In this document: positions 1 to 13,433 of the stretch, one piece after another
Layout of the letters: each line of letters begins with the position of its first letter
Numbering within the stretch: the first letter of the stretch is position 1
Source: Hemileia vastatrix
Lineage: Eukaryota; Basidiomycota; Pucciniomycetes; Pucciniales; Zaghouaniaceae
NCBI GenBank assembly: GCA_030280995.1
Contig: JASXTE010000017.1
Span: 7,701,001 to 7,765,000, forward strand
Direction: 5' to 3'
Length of the DNA: 64,000 nt
The notes under the pieces: generated by a model
The model's input: the letters and a program-made list of their open reading frames with translations, nothing else
Database searches by the model: none
Told to the model about the DNA's origin: nothing
Position numbers and translations under genes: made by a program

Positions 1-102
1 ATCAGCTGCATGAGATATGGGCAGCACATGCAATGCACATTGCATGCAGCAGCGATTCCCATTGCTTGCAGCAGCAACGTGTGTTGCATGTGCTGCATGC
101 AG

Positions 103-181
103 TGCATTGCACAGCCAGTTTTTTTCTGGCTGTGCAATGCATGCAGAGAAACCAAAGTCCCTGCAAGGGACTTTGGTTTCT
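103..181. repeat. Two adjacent perfect hairpins
   Basis: The first hairpin has a 16-bp perfect stem (103-118 pairs with 126-141) around a loop of seven T. The second has a 16-bp perfect stem (147-162 with 166-181) around a 3-nt GCA loop. They are only 5 bases apart in a stretch rich in TGCATGCAG and GCAGCA words. The stems pair on either strand, so orientation is unknown. No coding sequence fits here; the frames across the hairpins have no recognisable content. Confidence 0.75.
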
Positions 182-375
182 AAAATGAAAGCAATATTCC
201 CCACCAGGTGCAATCTGTTGGAAAAGTGAGAGACAAGTTAGACCAAAGTTGTTTGAAAGCAACTTCAGTCTTAAAAACATTAAAAATAATAAAAAAATGA
301 GAAAGTTAGAAAAATAAACAAAAAAAAATTAAACATGAGTATAATAAAAAAATAAGTGCTAGTGATACCAAAAAC

Positions 376-399
376 CCAAGCCAATTTCACTTGGCTTGG
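376..399. repeat. Short hairpin
   Basis: CCAAGCCAA (376-384) pairs perfectly with TTGGCTTGG (391-399) over a 6-nt loop. It is the third foldback within the first 400 bases. Confidence 0.5.
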
Positions 400-3300
400 C
401 TATTTAACAATAATTTTTTTAATACATTATATTTAAAATTCAAAAACCATATAATGTATGAAATTTTTTTATATGAATATTATGAATTTAATTTACCCCT
501 TTCTCATAATTATATTTATAATTTTGTTTTTCAATTTTTGACTTTTAAGTTAATTTTTTAGAAATCCAAAATTAAATTTTCAACTAAATTTTTTAGTAAG
601 GTAAAATAAATTACAAATTTTACGTTTTGTAATAAAATAATGAAAAAAAATTTCAATTTATTTAAAAAATATTTTTGTTAGAGAAATACCAATATTTTAA
701 GGCTAGAATTACTGTGCAAATTGTAAGTAAAAAAATTATATATATTTTTTGTATGGGGTTATTACTATTTTTGTAAATTTTTTTCAAAAGCATTCATTAA
801 ACACTGAATTAAAATACTTTGTAACTCAAATTTTTTGTAAAATAAATAAAATTGAAATAATAATATTGTTATATTTGATATAAAATTTGAATTGGTAATA
901 TTAATGTCTCTTTAAGTAAATTTGAAAATCATTAAAAAAGGCCATGTTGATAAGTACTTCATTTTTGATATTCAATGGTTATATGTATATCTTATATATA
1001 TTTCTTGAGTGTTATTTTTATATACACTCAATAAATTTTGTAATATACAATGCCATTTAATCATTAATTATTGGTCAGCTTAGTTATAACAACATAATAT
1101 TAAATACCAGCCACTAGTATTTAGTTTTTAATATAAAACTCCAATATAATATGATAGTATCCTTATTTTGTCTGGATGTAATTAACAACAATAACAGACC
1201 ATAAATGAGTGGGTAATTAATTACAATAAATAGTTGAAGAACAACCTATAAGAAATGATAAGTTTATCAAAAAGAGTAAATTAAAAATATATACTTTTGA
1301 ACTTTTTTTGATATAATTTGGGTAGTAAAATGAAAATTTAAAATTATCAGACTTCAAAATAAAAAAAATCTAAAAGTGGTGCTTATATAATAAGCGTCAA
1401 ATAAAAAAAAGGATAAAAAATCTACTATGTAACTAAATTATTAAATATTAAGGTATTATTAAAATTATTGAAAAAATTATTTTACAATTATAATGAAATC
1501 TAAATGTGAAATTAATGGTGGGATAACAGTAAGACTATGTTTAAAGACTTTAATTTATCCATACATTCAACTATGTCCAGATAAAAAAATTGGTAAAATT
1601 TTATAATAACATATAGTTAATAGTGATGCAATTTTATTTAGATCAAGAATAAATTTTCTGAGGAAAAACTAATTAAATTGAGATATGGCCATCTCCTTTC
1701 AAGAGATAGAATAATAATAAAAATTTAAAAAAGTTATAATAAGTATTCTTAATTACCATTTTTGAAAAGTCTCTAGAAAAATTCATTTATTACATCATAT
1801 GGAGCTTCAGCTTGAAGTAGTGATCGATAAACTTAAACTTATGTTCTGAAAAACAAAAAATTTATAAAATATATAGTTATACTAATGAAAAAGCCAAAAT
1901 AAAAATACTATTATAAATTAATAAAATAAAACTACATAAATTTTATTCTGCTCTCATGATGCAAGGGTACTATGTATGAATTTCCACATGTTAAATCTAA
2001 ACCTGCTTTAAGGCTAGTTTACAGGTAGAGCTATAAAGTTTTCTTAAATTCTAAAAATAACTTATGCATATTAATAATTTTTTTTCTTGTTTTCTTTCCA
2101 AAGTTGTTAGAGTTGCTTAATTAATACTGCTATCTTGATTGTAAGATATATAATTTTTTCTGAATACATGATTTATTGTTTTAAAAATTATATCATAAAG
2201 TTAAATAATTTATTTCATTTTCTAAAGCTTCATTGTCAAAGACACTACTCCATTTTCTATTACTTAACAAATATATAAAATGTGATTGCCAAATTTTTAG
2301 AATTTTCTTTTTGAGAGGGTCAAACTATATTGTGAAGATTTTTATCTAGAAATTCTTTTACTTTAAAACCAAATAAGTTTTTCCCTTAATTAAGCCTTTT
2401 CAAAAATATGAAAGTATAAACAAGAATATTAACTTATCTTATTTTTATTTTCATTACTGAAATTTTTAGTTCAATCCCTTTTTTTATATGACATTAGTAT
2501 AAAACCATGGTTAAATGCTACTATACAATTAATTTTTATTATATATATATATATATATTAAAAATTAAGAAGGTCATCATTTTTTATTTACTTGAATAAA
2601 TGGCTCAATTATAATGCCCAACACTTATTAATGTTTTCCAAACTCAACAACAAATTTCTCATATGAAATATTAGCTTCTAATAAAAGCAGTTTATCTATA
2701 GCTGATATTAAACATGAAATTTTCCTTTTTATATTCAGCAAAAATTTAACAAAAGTAGCAATCATGCATATGTGTATAAATGGTAATCATATGTTACTTA
2801 GAGGATTGTGAAATTCACTCATCAGAATGGTTTAAGTATTAAAATAAATTGAGGTCATTTTTTTCTTGTATTTGAAACTAATTAGGAAATTATTCTAAAA
2901 ATAAATTGTAATGTGTATCATGTTTAAAAAGTTGGAAATATCATTTTTGAAAATTGTGAGTTTCTTAGATGAGATACCAAGCATTAGTTTACATTGTTTC
3001 AAGTAGAATACAATTTTAGTTTTAAAAATTGAAAGCAATGTACCATTATCTGATTTTAATTGTGTTCTACTTATAAAATGATTACATAAAATTAAACATT
3101 ATTTAAATCAAAAAGGATTAAAAGATATTTAGAATTTTACAAGATTTCAAAATTTATTAATCTTTGATTTGAAAACCAACTATGATGTACATTCACTTAG
3201 AATAAGCAATCCCAATTTTAACATAATTTATCAATCCAAAAATAATGAGTCAATTTGTCAGCCAGGCTATACCAGAAGCCCAGTAAATAATATGTTAATT

Positions 3301-4130
3301 TATTGGACCTGAAAGAGGGCATAAGAATTGTATTTTATGTATATAAATTAATATTTCATTGCATAATAAAATTATATAAGTATCTTATTAAATATAAGTG
3401 TTATATTAATTTTATTGTTATATAAATTTTTATACATTTAAATTAAGCATAATATATTTTATATTCTACAAATAATGGCACATTTTTATTCATTTAATAA
3501 TTATAAATTAATAATTAATTAATTACAAACATATATTATAATTGTATATGTAAAATTGACTAATCATGTAATTAAATTAATTATTTAAATTTATATATTA
3601 AATAAAACTTCATATATTATTAAACAATAATATTGGGCGCTTCGTTTGACCCTTAATTGTGTCAGGAAAAATAATTAAATAAATTATAACACTTATTTAA
3701 TAACATAGTATTAAAATTCCCACTCTAAATTAATAATATCATTAAATTAATTATTTGTTTGATTTAAACTAATTATTGAATTAATTACATAGTTAAATCA
3801 ATTAATTTAAATTGCTTTAAACTGGATTGAATTTATTATATGAATTTTTGGCATGAAAATTTTTTTATTTTTTTTACTTAAAACCTTTACATGTCACTAT
3901 AATGTCTGTTTTGGATTATTTTACTTATTGTTCTCATGTTTCAGACTTACTTGGCTACTAATTATTTTAATTAAGTGTTTTGGGAAGTTATGGTGGGAAA
4001 ATGGGTTATTACTCACGGTTTTTAGTTAGTTGTTTCATAATTTTCTCTTAATAACCATGTTTCATTTCTACTCTTTTATATTTTTGTTATAGCTTATTAC
4101 TATTTTGTATTTACTGATTTGTGGCGCTTC
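400..4130. other. AT-rich stretch without recognisable gene
   Basis: No open frame of useful length or protein similarity was seen on either strand. The DNA is mostly A/T with short homopolymers and an AT dinucleotide run at about 2,539-2,559. Around 3,400-3,850 it becomes almost pure A/T built from TTAATTAA-like words. It may be decayed transposon or heterochromatin-like filler; the sequence gives no positive evidence for either. Confidence 0.5.
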
Positions 4131-4145
4131 AGAGGTCCCTTGGTC

Positions 4146-4153
4146 TATAAAAG
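4146..4153 (+). promoter_or_regulatory. TATA-box-like site in a possible LTR relic
   Basis: TATAAAAG is followed by GGCC and a pyrimidine-rich stretch, much like the TATAAAAGGAGG site inside the family 1 LTRs at 55,376 and 58,482. The sequence around it (about 3,640-4,350) is less AT-rich than its flanks and could be an old LTR. No paired copy or flanking coding sequence was found, so this is weak. Confidence 0.3.
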
Positions 4154-4350
4154 GGCCTTGGGTAATCCCCTTTAACCCATCACTTATTATACACTCAAAC
4201 TTGAATATATTTTTTAATATAATACGTTTATTAATATTTTTATTAGTATTACAATTCTAATTTAAATTTTATATAAATAACTACAGGTTGCAATAAGTCT
4301 AATAGTAATAATAGTGTTTACCGCGCACTGAAAATAACTCTTATTTAAAT

Positions 4351-7300
4351 AAACATATTATAATTTAAATAACCCTGACCACTGTATCAAATCCCAAGGA
4401 ATCTCGTCACCTCTCTCTATCTCAAAATAATAATTTTTTTATTAGTTTTTTTTATTTCTTTATCTTTCATAATCTTCTTCCCATATTTTCTCCTCTTCTT
4501 CTTTTTATTCTAGACAACTGGCCAATACAATTAACATAAAAATATATATTATTTCAAAACCAAATCTCTAGATCTAAAATATGATGTTTTAATGAAAAAT
4601 TGATACAAAACTTTAATTCAATGGACTTTCTTAAAAAATTCAAAAAAAGAATATCAAAACAAGTGATTTCTGAAAAACAAACTACTAACGATTGTAGATA
4701 AATCATAAAAATAAGTCATATTTTTTAAAAAAATGATCTAACAATATTTATTTTTGTTAAAAAAATCAAACACATTGTTAAGTTTGTTTGTTATAATAAT
4801 GTAAAAATCCACTAAACATTATCTAAAGGTGGCAAAATATGTCAAAAATATGTTGAATTTTGTATCATTTCCTGTTGTGCTATGACTTTATTCCACCCTG
4901 TTTATCTGATTGTTCCAGTATTACTTTGCTATGATCACTAGTTTTGAAGTTAAAATGTACAAGTTTTCATTATATTTGATAATATGAAAAATAACTCAAA
5001 CTTTTATAACTACAAAAAAAGATTTTGAACTCCTTCTTTCAATCAATGATTGAAGAAATTTTCAGTTTATTTAAGTAATTATTTTAAGAATAGCAAAAAA
5101 TTTGAAATTCACAAGGACTTATTTCAAGGGACTAAATTTTTTACTTGTGTAATGCATGAGCTACTTATCAATGATGTAAAACATCAGAAAAGTAAGCTAT
5201 AGTTGTAAATATACAGATTATACTGTGTCTAGTATATATATTTTCAATAAATACATACCACACAATAGAAAATCATTATATTAAAAAAGAAAAAATTCTA
5301 TGATAATATCATAAAGAATAATAACCATGGATTGATATTCCATAAAAATGGTAAAAAGAATTTTAAGAGAACCTAAATCAGTATTCTTTCATCAAAATAT
5401 ATCCTTTTTGTCTTTCTAATTTATTCCAAACAAATTTTTTGAAAGTTGAATCTATATATCTAATGCCAAAACCACTATTAAGTTCTCTCTTAGAATTTTT
5501 AAGCAATTATGTATATATATATATATATATATATATTATTTATCAAAAATTGAAATAAAAAATAAGAAAACAATTTTTTAACCTTTAATTATTTAAATAT
5601 AGAGTAATTTCAGAATGCATTGTTGTTACTTGTGAAGGTTAGAAGATTTGAAGTTGGATTTATGAGTTTTTAGAAGGGAAAATATTGTGAAATTCTTTCA
5701 TAAATATTTTTTTCATAGTTTCAAATGTTAAAATCTACAAACTAATGGGATTTAAAATTATATTGAGATTTAAAATCTGTTTTCTACACAAGTAAAAAAA
5801 AATAAAATGATGATATCAAAATTGAAATTAAGTTTAAACTTTTGATATGCTCTATCTTCAATTTTATTGATAGTGCATCAAAAATATAATAATATTTTTT
5901 TCCTACATCACTTTTTACATAAAAGATAGTTTTATCATTTTATGCATTAAAGATTTCTTATTAAAAGTTAACATATATGTCAACTGTTTATGACTATTAA
6001 TCTATATAATAAATTTTTTTAGAAGAAAAAATAACATCAGTATATACTGACTTCAAAATGATTTAATTTAAACTAGTTTACAGGTAGATAATGAAGGGTG
6101 AATTCATTTTTGAATATGAATTATAGAAATCTTATTTTTTCAATTTTAATTTTTTTGAGCTCAAATGTATCCACTGCAACTTATGTAAGAATAATAATTA
6201 TTTTTATTGAAATTTACATGAGAAAGTATGCCTATTATTCAAAATAAAACTTGCTCTAATGGTTTTTTTCAATCATTATTTCAATTCATATCAATAAAAA
6301 ACATTTCAATTTGCTGATTTTTTAATTTTTGATATCCCCATGGTTTATATCTCAGGTGTATTATTCACAAAATTATTAAAAATATAATTTTTGAAATACA
6401 TGATAAACTTGAAAGTGAGGGGGCATTAAATTTTTAAAAATAAATTCTAAATTCAGGATGGATAGTATTTTTTCTATTTTCACAAATGAACAATTTTTTG
6501 TTTCAATAAATCAGAAAAAAACTTTGTTTTAAGCATATTATATTAGATTTATTTTGATTTTACATACTATATTTTCAAGATTTGTGTCTAATATTTCCAG
6601 TGAAAGTTAAGGTTAATGTGAATTTTAAGTAAGCTTCAAGAAATTTAATCAATAGGCATATTGGATATGTAAAATAATATTTGGCTCCAATCTTGAATCA
6701 ACCTGGGCTAAAAAATATCTTGAATAAGGTTTTTTTGGGTCAATTTTGATTTAAGTAGGATTAAGTGAGGTTTAATAAAGGACAGATAAAAGGCTAACTT
6801 CATTACTAGTGACTTTTTTCTCAAAATAGTTATAAAATATGTATCATTCTGGAATCAAGATTCAATAAAGTTGACTTCAAACAGAGATAATTTCTAGCAC
6901 CACAACACCATATTAACAAAGGTGTACAATACCTCAAATATTACTCATAATATAGCAAGGCGAGGAATCTAAAAAATTCACATTTGAAACAATGATTTAT
7001 ATTTTGAATTTGAAATTGAGAAATGGAATATTATTTTCCAATTTAAATATCTATTATTCATTTTACCAAAATTTTTCAGTAATCAGATTGAATTTTGATG
7101 GTATTTTATTGTAGATTAATCATGTTGAGGAGCCATTTACTCAAAATTACTGGTTTTGGTAATGATATTCCATGTGAAATTCATTATAAATCTTTTTGAA
7201 AGTGAATATTTGACATATTGGATATGCAAAAGCTTATGTTAGATCAAAGTGAGCTCAAATCATGATCAAATTAGGATTTTGCAAGATCAAACGGCGATCA

Positions 7301-7440
7301 ATGTAGGTTCATCTTGAGCTCAATTTCAGACAAATCTCTGACTAAATGTAAGGCCAAACAATTTCCTCCATGGTGATGATGTGTGCACAATTCAGGCATA
7401 GATTTGTGGCTCAACGGAGCTTAAGCAAGGTGTATTTCTA
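4351..7440. other. AT-rich stretch without recognisable gene
   Basis: Long A/T-dominated DNA with an AT dinucleotide run at 5,512-5,537. Nothing resembling a coding frame, RNA gene or clear repeat was seen. It ends near a run of eleven C (7,447-7,457) that sits at the left breakpoint of a retrotransposon relic. Confidence 0.5.
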
Positions 7441-7458
7441 GCAATACCCCCCCCCCCA

Positions 7459-7944
7459 ATTTTCTGTGGTGAGTATAAGAGGAAAAGATGGGATAAAGCC
7501 CATAAAGAGTAAATGCTCAAAGAGGGTGATGAAGTCCTTATTTCTACATTAAATTTTAATTTAAATGCTAATTTTAAATTGAAAGATCCATTTATTTGAC
7601 CATTATTGATAAAAAAGAAGGTTGTTAACAATGCTGTCCAAGTTATTCTATATGCACCTCATGATAGAAAAAATCCAGTATTTCCTAATTCTCTTATAAA
7701 ACCATACCATTCTAATAATACTTCTCTATTTCCAAGAAGATCAGGAATTCATAAACAGAAAACTGAAGAAATAGTTGAAAAAGCAGAAATTGAGAAGATA
7801 CTTAAAAAAAGACACCTTACAAAAGAAAAGGTAGTTGAGTATCTATTGAGATTTAAAAATAAATCAAGTTAATATCACCAGTGGATTCCAGAAAATGAAA
7901 TCTCTGATCTTAAAAATCTCTTGAAAAATTCTAAAACCAAATAA
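7459..7944 (+). pseudogene. Family 1 Ty3 integrase C-terminus and chromodomain, relic
   Basis: This is the last part of a chromovirus pol. Reading on the + strand it holds the block after the integrase core (KRWDKAHKE-like, then GDEVLIST), the NNAVQVILYAPHDRK segment, and a chromodomain-like end (IEKILKKRHLTKEK, YLLRFKNKS, WIPENEISDLKNLL). It is clearly homologous to the C-terminus of the - strand element at 59,783-60,300. There are frameshifts near 7,595 and an in-frame stop after KNKSS. Everything upstream (gag to integrase core) is missing, with the break at an 11-C tract. It is followed by its own LTR. The family call is firm; no function is retained. Confidence 0.85.
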
Positions 7945-8061
7945 TACTGTTGAAATTCAGTATATGAATTATAGAAATTTTAAAAATTATTTTTGTATTC
8001 ACTCTTTACTTATTAATTAATATGTCTTAAAATTTTTTTTTGAATTTTTGGTGTGAGGGAG

Positions 8062-9235
8062 TTTTAGCTTAGGTATCTCCAGGACTGAGTAATTCTTATT
8101 CTTAAAATAAGATAACCTTAATTAAATTAAGCTTATAAGCAAAAATTATGGGTTTAATACTTATATATATGGTTATTATGCTTATATATAAATTTATTAT
8201 ACTATTAAATTACTTATATAGCTTTAAATAGCTTATCCACAGCCTAATAATACTGTTTAAGGTTCTAACGGAGTAATAATATACTTATCTTAAGTGAAAG
8301 AAATTAATTATAGACATATATAAGCTCATATGTATGCATAACCCTTATATTCAATGAAATATGTGGTTATATTATGTATATATAGGTCTATAAGCATGTT
8401 TTATCTTTAAATAGCCTATAAGCTTTATTTTTCTACATATTTTATGAAATATGGACATATTCAATGGACTCACAACACCTACACAAGCATATACACCTTT
8501 TTCAGGCGCATATATCCAGTTTGGACAACTTAATCTGCTTCCTTTGATGGATTTTCACAAATTTATTGGTTGGGATATGTTAACTGGGTTATTATGAATG
8601 CTTGGGGATATAATTGAAGGCTTGGAAAGCTGATTTGTTTCTTAATATATTTAGGGTTTCATCATATACTCTTTGGATTAGTTATTTTACCTGTTTCTTC
8701 ATGGTATCCACTTTTATCTGTTTTCTCTATTTATGGTATGGGTTTATAATATCATTAATTGTGACGGAGGGTCCTTAATGGAGGTCTAGTTATTGAAACT
8801 TCTTGAAGTGGATGCTATTGGGAAGTTTTGGGCCCTCAAAGTGCTCTAATTTCCATGTAGAGAAGTGACATCATCTGGATTGAAGGTCTGTACACTCCAG
8901 TGGATTTGGGTGTAAGTAAGGGAAGAGTTTATGGGTTATTAGACATCACTTACTTACTAAAATTCAAATAAACATTATAGCACAATTTTTATCATATTTA
9001 AATATATTATAAAGTATTTATAAATTGATATTATATTTATATTATTCATAACTATATTTTGTTAACCTATTTTCCACCACCAGCTCACACCAATCCAACT
9101 ATTGTGAGTTAAAACTGAGCATAACTGCTTCATAAGTCTTCCCCTGAGGTTTAGTCACTAAATTATTCATTAATAAGTACTTGGATGATTAATATTTACT
9201 ATTAAATCATTCTTAGATACTAGAATATACTGACA
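8062..9235 (+). repeat. Family 1 3' LTR (about 1.17 kb)
   Basis: The LTR follows a purine-rich tract (GGTGTGAGGGAG, 8,050-8,061). It aligns over its length with the LTR split between 59,638-58,813 and 54,209-53,853 on the - strand: the start (AGGACTGAGTA, then AAAATAAGATAACC), the middle (GACATCATCTGGATTGAAGG) and the end (ATACTGACA). The first bases have decayed from TGTCAGCC to TTTTAGCT. It ends at 9,235, exactly where the copia reading frame resumes, so the family 1 element inserted into the copia element. Confidence 0.8.
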
Positions 9236-10860
9236 GATTTAGTAAGACCATTTGCTAGCATATCAGTAGTAGGAGTATAAGGAATATGTAAATTACCAGC
9301 CAGGAATTGTTTGTGTAGCCAATGATATTGTACTTAAATATGTTTAGTATGAACTTAAAACACATGTTTTTTAGAGAGAGAAATGAATCCCTGACTATCA
9401 CGAAAGATAGTCTGAGGTTGAGAAATGGTTATTGATAGAAATTTGAATATAATTTTTAGCCAAATCTCTTCTTGGCCAGCTGATGCACATAATTAATAAT
9501 CAGCTTATGAGGTAGAAATTTAAATTTTATTTTGTTTTTTAGATTTCCAGGAGATAGCTCCATTATTAAAAGTGAAGACATAACCTAATGTGGAGCAACG
9601 CATAAGAGGACATCCTGCCCATTCAGCATCAGAAAATCTGGTTGAATGGGACAAAAAGTGATGACTGGTTGGGGAGACAGAGGATCATAGAAAAAAGATA
9701 AGGCTGATATCTATAGTTCCGGAGAGATACCATAGGATATTTTTGAATTTAATCCAGTGAATTATACCTGGTTCTTCTAAGTTTTGGGATATTTAACTCA
9801 TTGAGAAAGCTAAGTCAGGTTGTGATAATTGTAGTTAATAGTTGAAGGAACCAATAGCACTTCAATAATTTTCATTCATTTTGAGGAATTCATCTTACTC
9901 TTGAGCATTATTTGAATTTAAATTAAAATGTGGAAGCATAGAAGTTGCCACTGATTTGCAATCCAACATGTTATATTTTTTAAGTAGGCTAAGAATATGT
10001 GTATGTTGAGAAAAACCAATATATATTTGTTTGAATTTTTTTGTGAAATTTTCATACCTAGGAAATAATTGAGGTTTCTAGAAAATCTATATTACATCTC
10101 TTTGAGATTGCAGATTTAAAGGAAGTAATGTCTTTAAAAAAGACTGCCAAGTCATTGAAATGAAGGTAAAAAAGATCAGACTGTTGGGATCCAATTAATG
10201 AAAGAGGAATGGGTCAGCTTCAGAAACAACTAATCCTACAGATGAAAAGAATAAAACAATTTCTTGAGACCAACAACAAGGCAATTTTTGGAGGCCATAG
10301 ATGGATTTTGAAATTCTGAGAGTAGGATTGACTTTCTGAGGATCAGCATGAACACCAGCTGGGACTTGCATGTATACTTCCTCTGATAGTTTTCAGTGAA
10401 AGAAGACACCTTTTAATTACATGTGCTCTATTTGGAAGACTTTCCCAGTTCAATGTGACAGCAGAACTAAAAAAGTGGTAAGGCATTTAGTTGGAGTATA
10501 TGTATCAAAATAATCAATACCAGGTTTCTGAGAGAAAACTTGGGAACAGAGTCATGCTTTAAATTTTGAAATGCTACCAATAAGATCTTCTTTAACACTA
10601 AAGACCCATGTAGCACCAATAGGATTGACATTTGGTTGATTCTTGAATGTTTCCCAGATCTCCTGATTTCTCACATTATGAAGTTCAACCTCAATGGCAT
10701 TACTCCAGGAATCACCATGTGTACCATTACTTGCTGCAGTATCATGAGGAGGGATGATAAATTCAACAGCTAATGGAAGAGTTAAAGAGAGGAGTGACTG
10801 ATGTGGAGGGTGATGAGTTTGAAGATAATTCACAATATTCATGGGATTGATTTGAGAGTT
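9236..10860 (-). pseudogene. Ty1/copia reverse transcriptase and RNase H, relic
   Basis: The - strand encodes, with many stops and shifts, the copia RT-RNase H order. It starts with STHGDSWSNAIEVELHN and ATWVFSVKED (about 10,552-10,840). Next come a VYMQVPAGV-like stretch, LRISKSIYGLQKLP.CW, the catalytic box region reading HFND instead of the usual YVDD, QPDLAFS, YLSGTIDISL and a DAEWAGCP..R.ST.GYVF RNase H block. It ends with AGNLHIPYTPTTDMLANGL at the lower edge. The frame is cut at 9,236 by the family 1 LTR, so the last residues and 3' LTR are displaced or lost. It cannot be active. Confidence 0.85.
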
Positions 10861-11990
10861 AATTTATTGTCAAGGAGAAATAGTTTCTAAGATATAAGTG
10901 AAATGCTCAGAATCTAGAATTAGAGAAGATGGTGTAGGCTCATCAGGGATACTTTCAAGACAAGAGGGAGCAGTACTATATGTAGTAGAAGTATCTAGAG
11001 TAGGAGATGAAGGTGGAATTGAATATTGATTTATGTCTTCCAGAATTTATGGATAAGGCAGTGACTGGGGTAATTGAGTATCATTCAGAGGGCAATATAG
11101 AAATTGGTTCTTATTTAAAACAAAATCATGTGAGTAAGACACAGTGTGATTGATTGGATCAATTAATTGGTAAGAGCTTAATTTTTCATCAAAACTTATG
11201 AGGATGAGGTGTTGAGCAGCTAAGTCAAATTTTCCTTTTCTTTTATGTTTTAGTATTGAAAATATGTGCTACATCCAAAGATGAAAAGGTGTTGAGCATT
11301 AGGTGGGATACAATATAAGATTTCATAAGGTGTCAACATTTTCTACATTGAAGTAGGTGTTTGATAATAAAGATAAATGGTAGTGGTGAATTCCTCAGCC
11401 CAGAGTTCTGAAGAGCAATTAGCTTATAGCTAAAGTACGTTGTCTTTTTTGCAGTAGTCCTATTAACTGTTTCTGCTACTTGCTTTTCTTGTGGAGTATA
11501 CAGAAATTTAATGTGCATCTTAAATACTTCTTCTTAAAGGAAAGCTCTGAATTTATGATTTAAAATTACTCCACCTCCATCATTAATCAAGTTACAAATT
11601 TTATGGCTTAAGGGAAATCTAACAGATTTCTTAAATTGCACAAATGTTTCAAATGTGTCATTTTTATCTTTAAGTATATATACCAAGGGATATGGATTAT
11701 AATAATAAGTATGTTGGTAGTAATAGAGATCACCACCAATAGATGGTGGAGATATTTTCCCACTTAAATCAGCATGAATAAGTTTGGGGGGTCTTCCAGC
11801 TTTTGGTAAAGAGCCAGGAAAAGGAAGATGTTGATGTTTTTAGTGGACACAGCATTCTAAAAAGAAATCAGTTTTTAGAGATAAAATAATTATTTTTGAA
11901 AGGTGTTTCATCAAAGCCATCCAGGATGGCCTAAACTATTATGCCAGAGGGTAGATTGGTCAGCAAAAGAAAATAGAGCAGTTGAGTCAA
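10861..11990 (-). pseudogene. Ty1/copia integrase, relic
   Basis: On the - strand, in order from 11,990 down: a GAG-pre-integrase signature (LWHNSLGHPGW), an HHLPFPGSLPKAGRPPKLIHADLSGKI-type stretch holding the first catalytic Asp (HADLSGK), an INDGGG block with the second Asp, and a TPQEKQVAETVNRTTAKKT block near 11,333-11,518, which is the decayed TPQQNGVAERKNRT motif around the catalytic Glu. The frame is broken repeatedly. The same segments are found in the + copy at 51,241-52,080. The final part (10,861-11,330) is a linker with scattered Ser/Pro codons and no clear domain. Confidence 0.8.
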
Positions 11991-12047
11991 AGGACTTACT
12001 GATAGAGGTCTGTATGATAAGAATTTTATTGCAGATATGAGCATGAA

Positions 12048-13433
12048 TTAGAGTTTCTTTTTTAAAGGAGAGAGTGAATTTGGATCCATTGAAAATGAGA
12101 AAAAGATTATTGTGAAGTTTATGGAGAGCGGTAAGGCTAATAAGATTAAATTTAAAAGTTGGATCATATAAGCAGTTTTTAATACAAAATCTTGATTATC
12201 AATGAGAAGTTTGATATCACCATGTACTTCACTTTCAATATTAGATTCATCCCCAAGGGAGATAAGTGAGAATTTGCTGGTAAGATTAGAAAAGAAATAT
12301 TTGTTACAAATCATGTTCTTGGTAGATCTGCTATAGAACAAATTAGTTTTGAAAATTGTAGGAAATAGATGATATGAAATGAGCTGGAGGAGTCTCAAGT
12401 ACAAATAGGTCACTGTCCAGGTTAGTTTTTGGAATTTGTCTTATGTCTTTCTCTTTGTAGGTGAGGGTGGATTTTAAAGCCTTCATCTTCAGAATGTTTA
12501 GACTTAGAATTATGTTTTTCTCTGGTGAAAATCTCAAAAGTGCATTTTCAAATTTTTGAAGGTCATTTAAGTAAGGAGTAGGAATGGGTTCATTTTGAAG
12601 AAGCTGATTATTCAGAGAAGAAATATGTTTAGCAAAAGTCATGGATTTGCCACATGCACTAGCTGTCTCTTTTGAGCATCGCTAAAGGTTTTGAGTTCAG
12701 AGGGTAATTTAAAGAGAAAGTATGGGGATAAAAATATTTTGTTTCAGCTCAACACCAACAGCTCCTAGCTCAAATTCAAGGCTTTTAATAAGCTCTACAT
12801 ATTTTTTAATGTAGCTGGGGTAAGTGAGATGAGTCAGTTTTTGAAAAACACACATTTGGTCACTTTCACTCAAGGAGCATTAATGTACCTCAATTAATTT
12901 CCAGAAAATGTAAGGCTTTAGGATATTATTATCATCAAAATAAATGCATAGAGTAGAGCTCAAGGAGCTGTTGTATGAATCCAGAAGCATTTTGAATGTT
13001 GATTTTATAAGTATTATCTTCTTCACCAGCATTGGATTTGGAATCATTTAAAAAAAGTTTGTATAGATTGTGTTTTAGAAAAAAAAACTTGCATTTTAGA
13101 AGCCCAGATAGTGTAGCTCTCCTTAGTTAGGAGTTGGATGCCTTGAGTGGCAGTAGAGACTTCAGAGATTTGCATTTGAGTGATACAATTTATTTTGTGG
13201 ATTTCTGAGTAGAGAAGATAAAGAGCAATCACCAGCAGAGAAAAGTGGATTACAGCCAGTCTCATAATATGTGAAGGAGAAGTATTTGGTATAAAGCCAA
13301 GGAATAAATCATTAATATTCCACTTATTCAAGAAGATGAGCCAGTTACACCTGTAAATAGGACATACTTGCTTTATTAAATTGCAATCATTAAAAGTAAA
13401 TACATTGGAGACAGACCTTTGGTATAAAGACAA
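12048..13433 (-). pseudogene. Ty1/copia gag and protease, relic
   Basis: The gag part starts about 13,260 (MRLAVIHFSLLVIALYLL-like start, then STATQGIQLLTKESYTIWASKMQ), which is the usual copia gag N-terminal layout of a short leader followed by L....Y..W..K. Further down are KHISSLNNQLLQNEPIPTPY and KALKSTLTYKEKDIRQ in place of a clear CCHC knuckle. The protease box reads YSRSTKNMICNKYFF where DSGATxHM is expected, so the catalytic Asp is lost. Parallel sequence exists on the + strand at 50,096-51,240. Several stops and at least one shift between 12,343 and 12,413 make it a pseudogene. Confidence 0.8.

Noticed and set aside
2..280. Overlapping open frames with many Cys codons on both strands at the left edge
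   Set aside because: The Cys/Ala codons come from TGCATGCAG and GCAGCA repeats and the two hairpins; no protein-like conservation.
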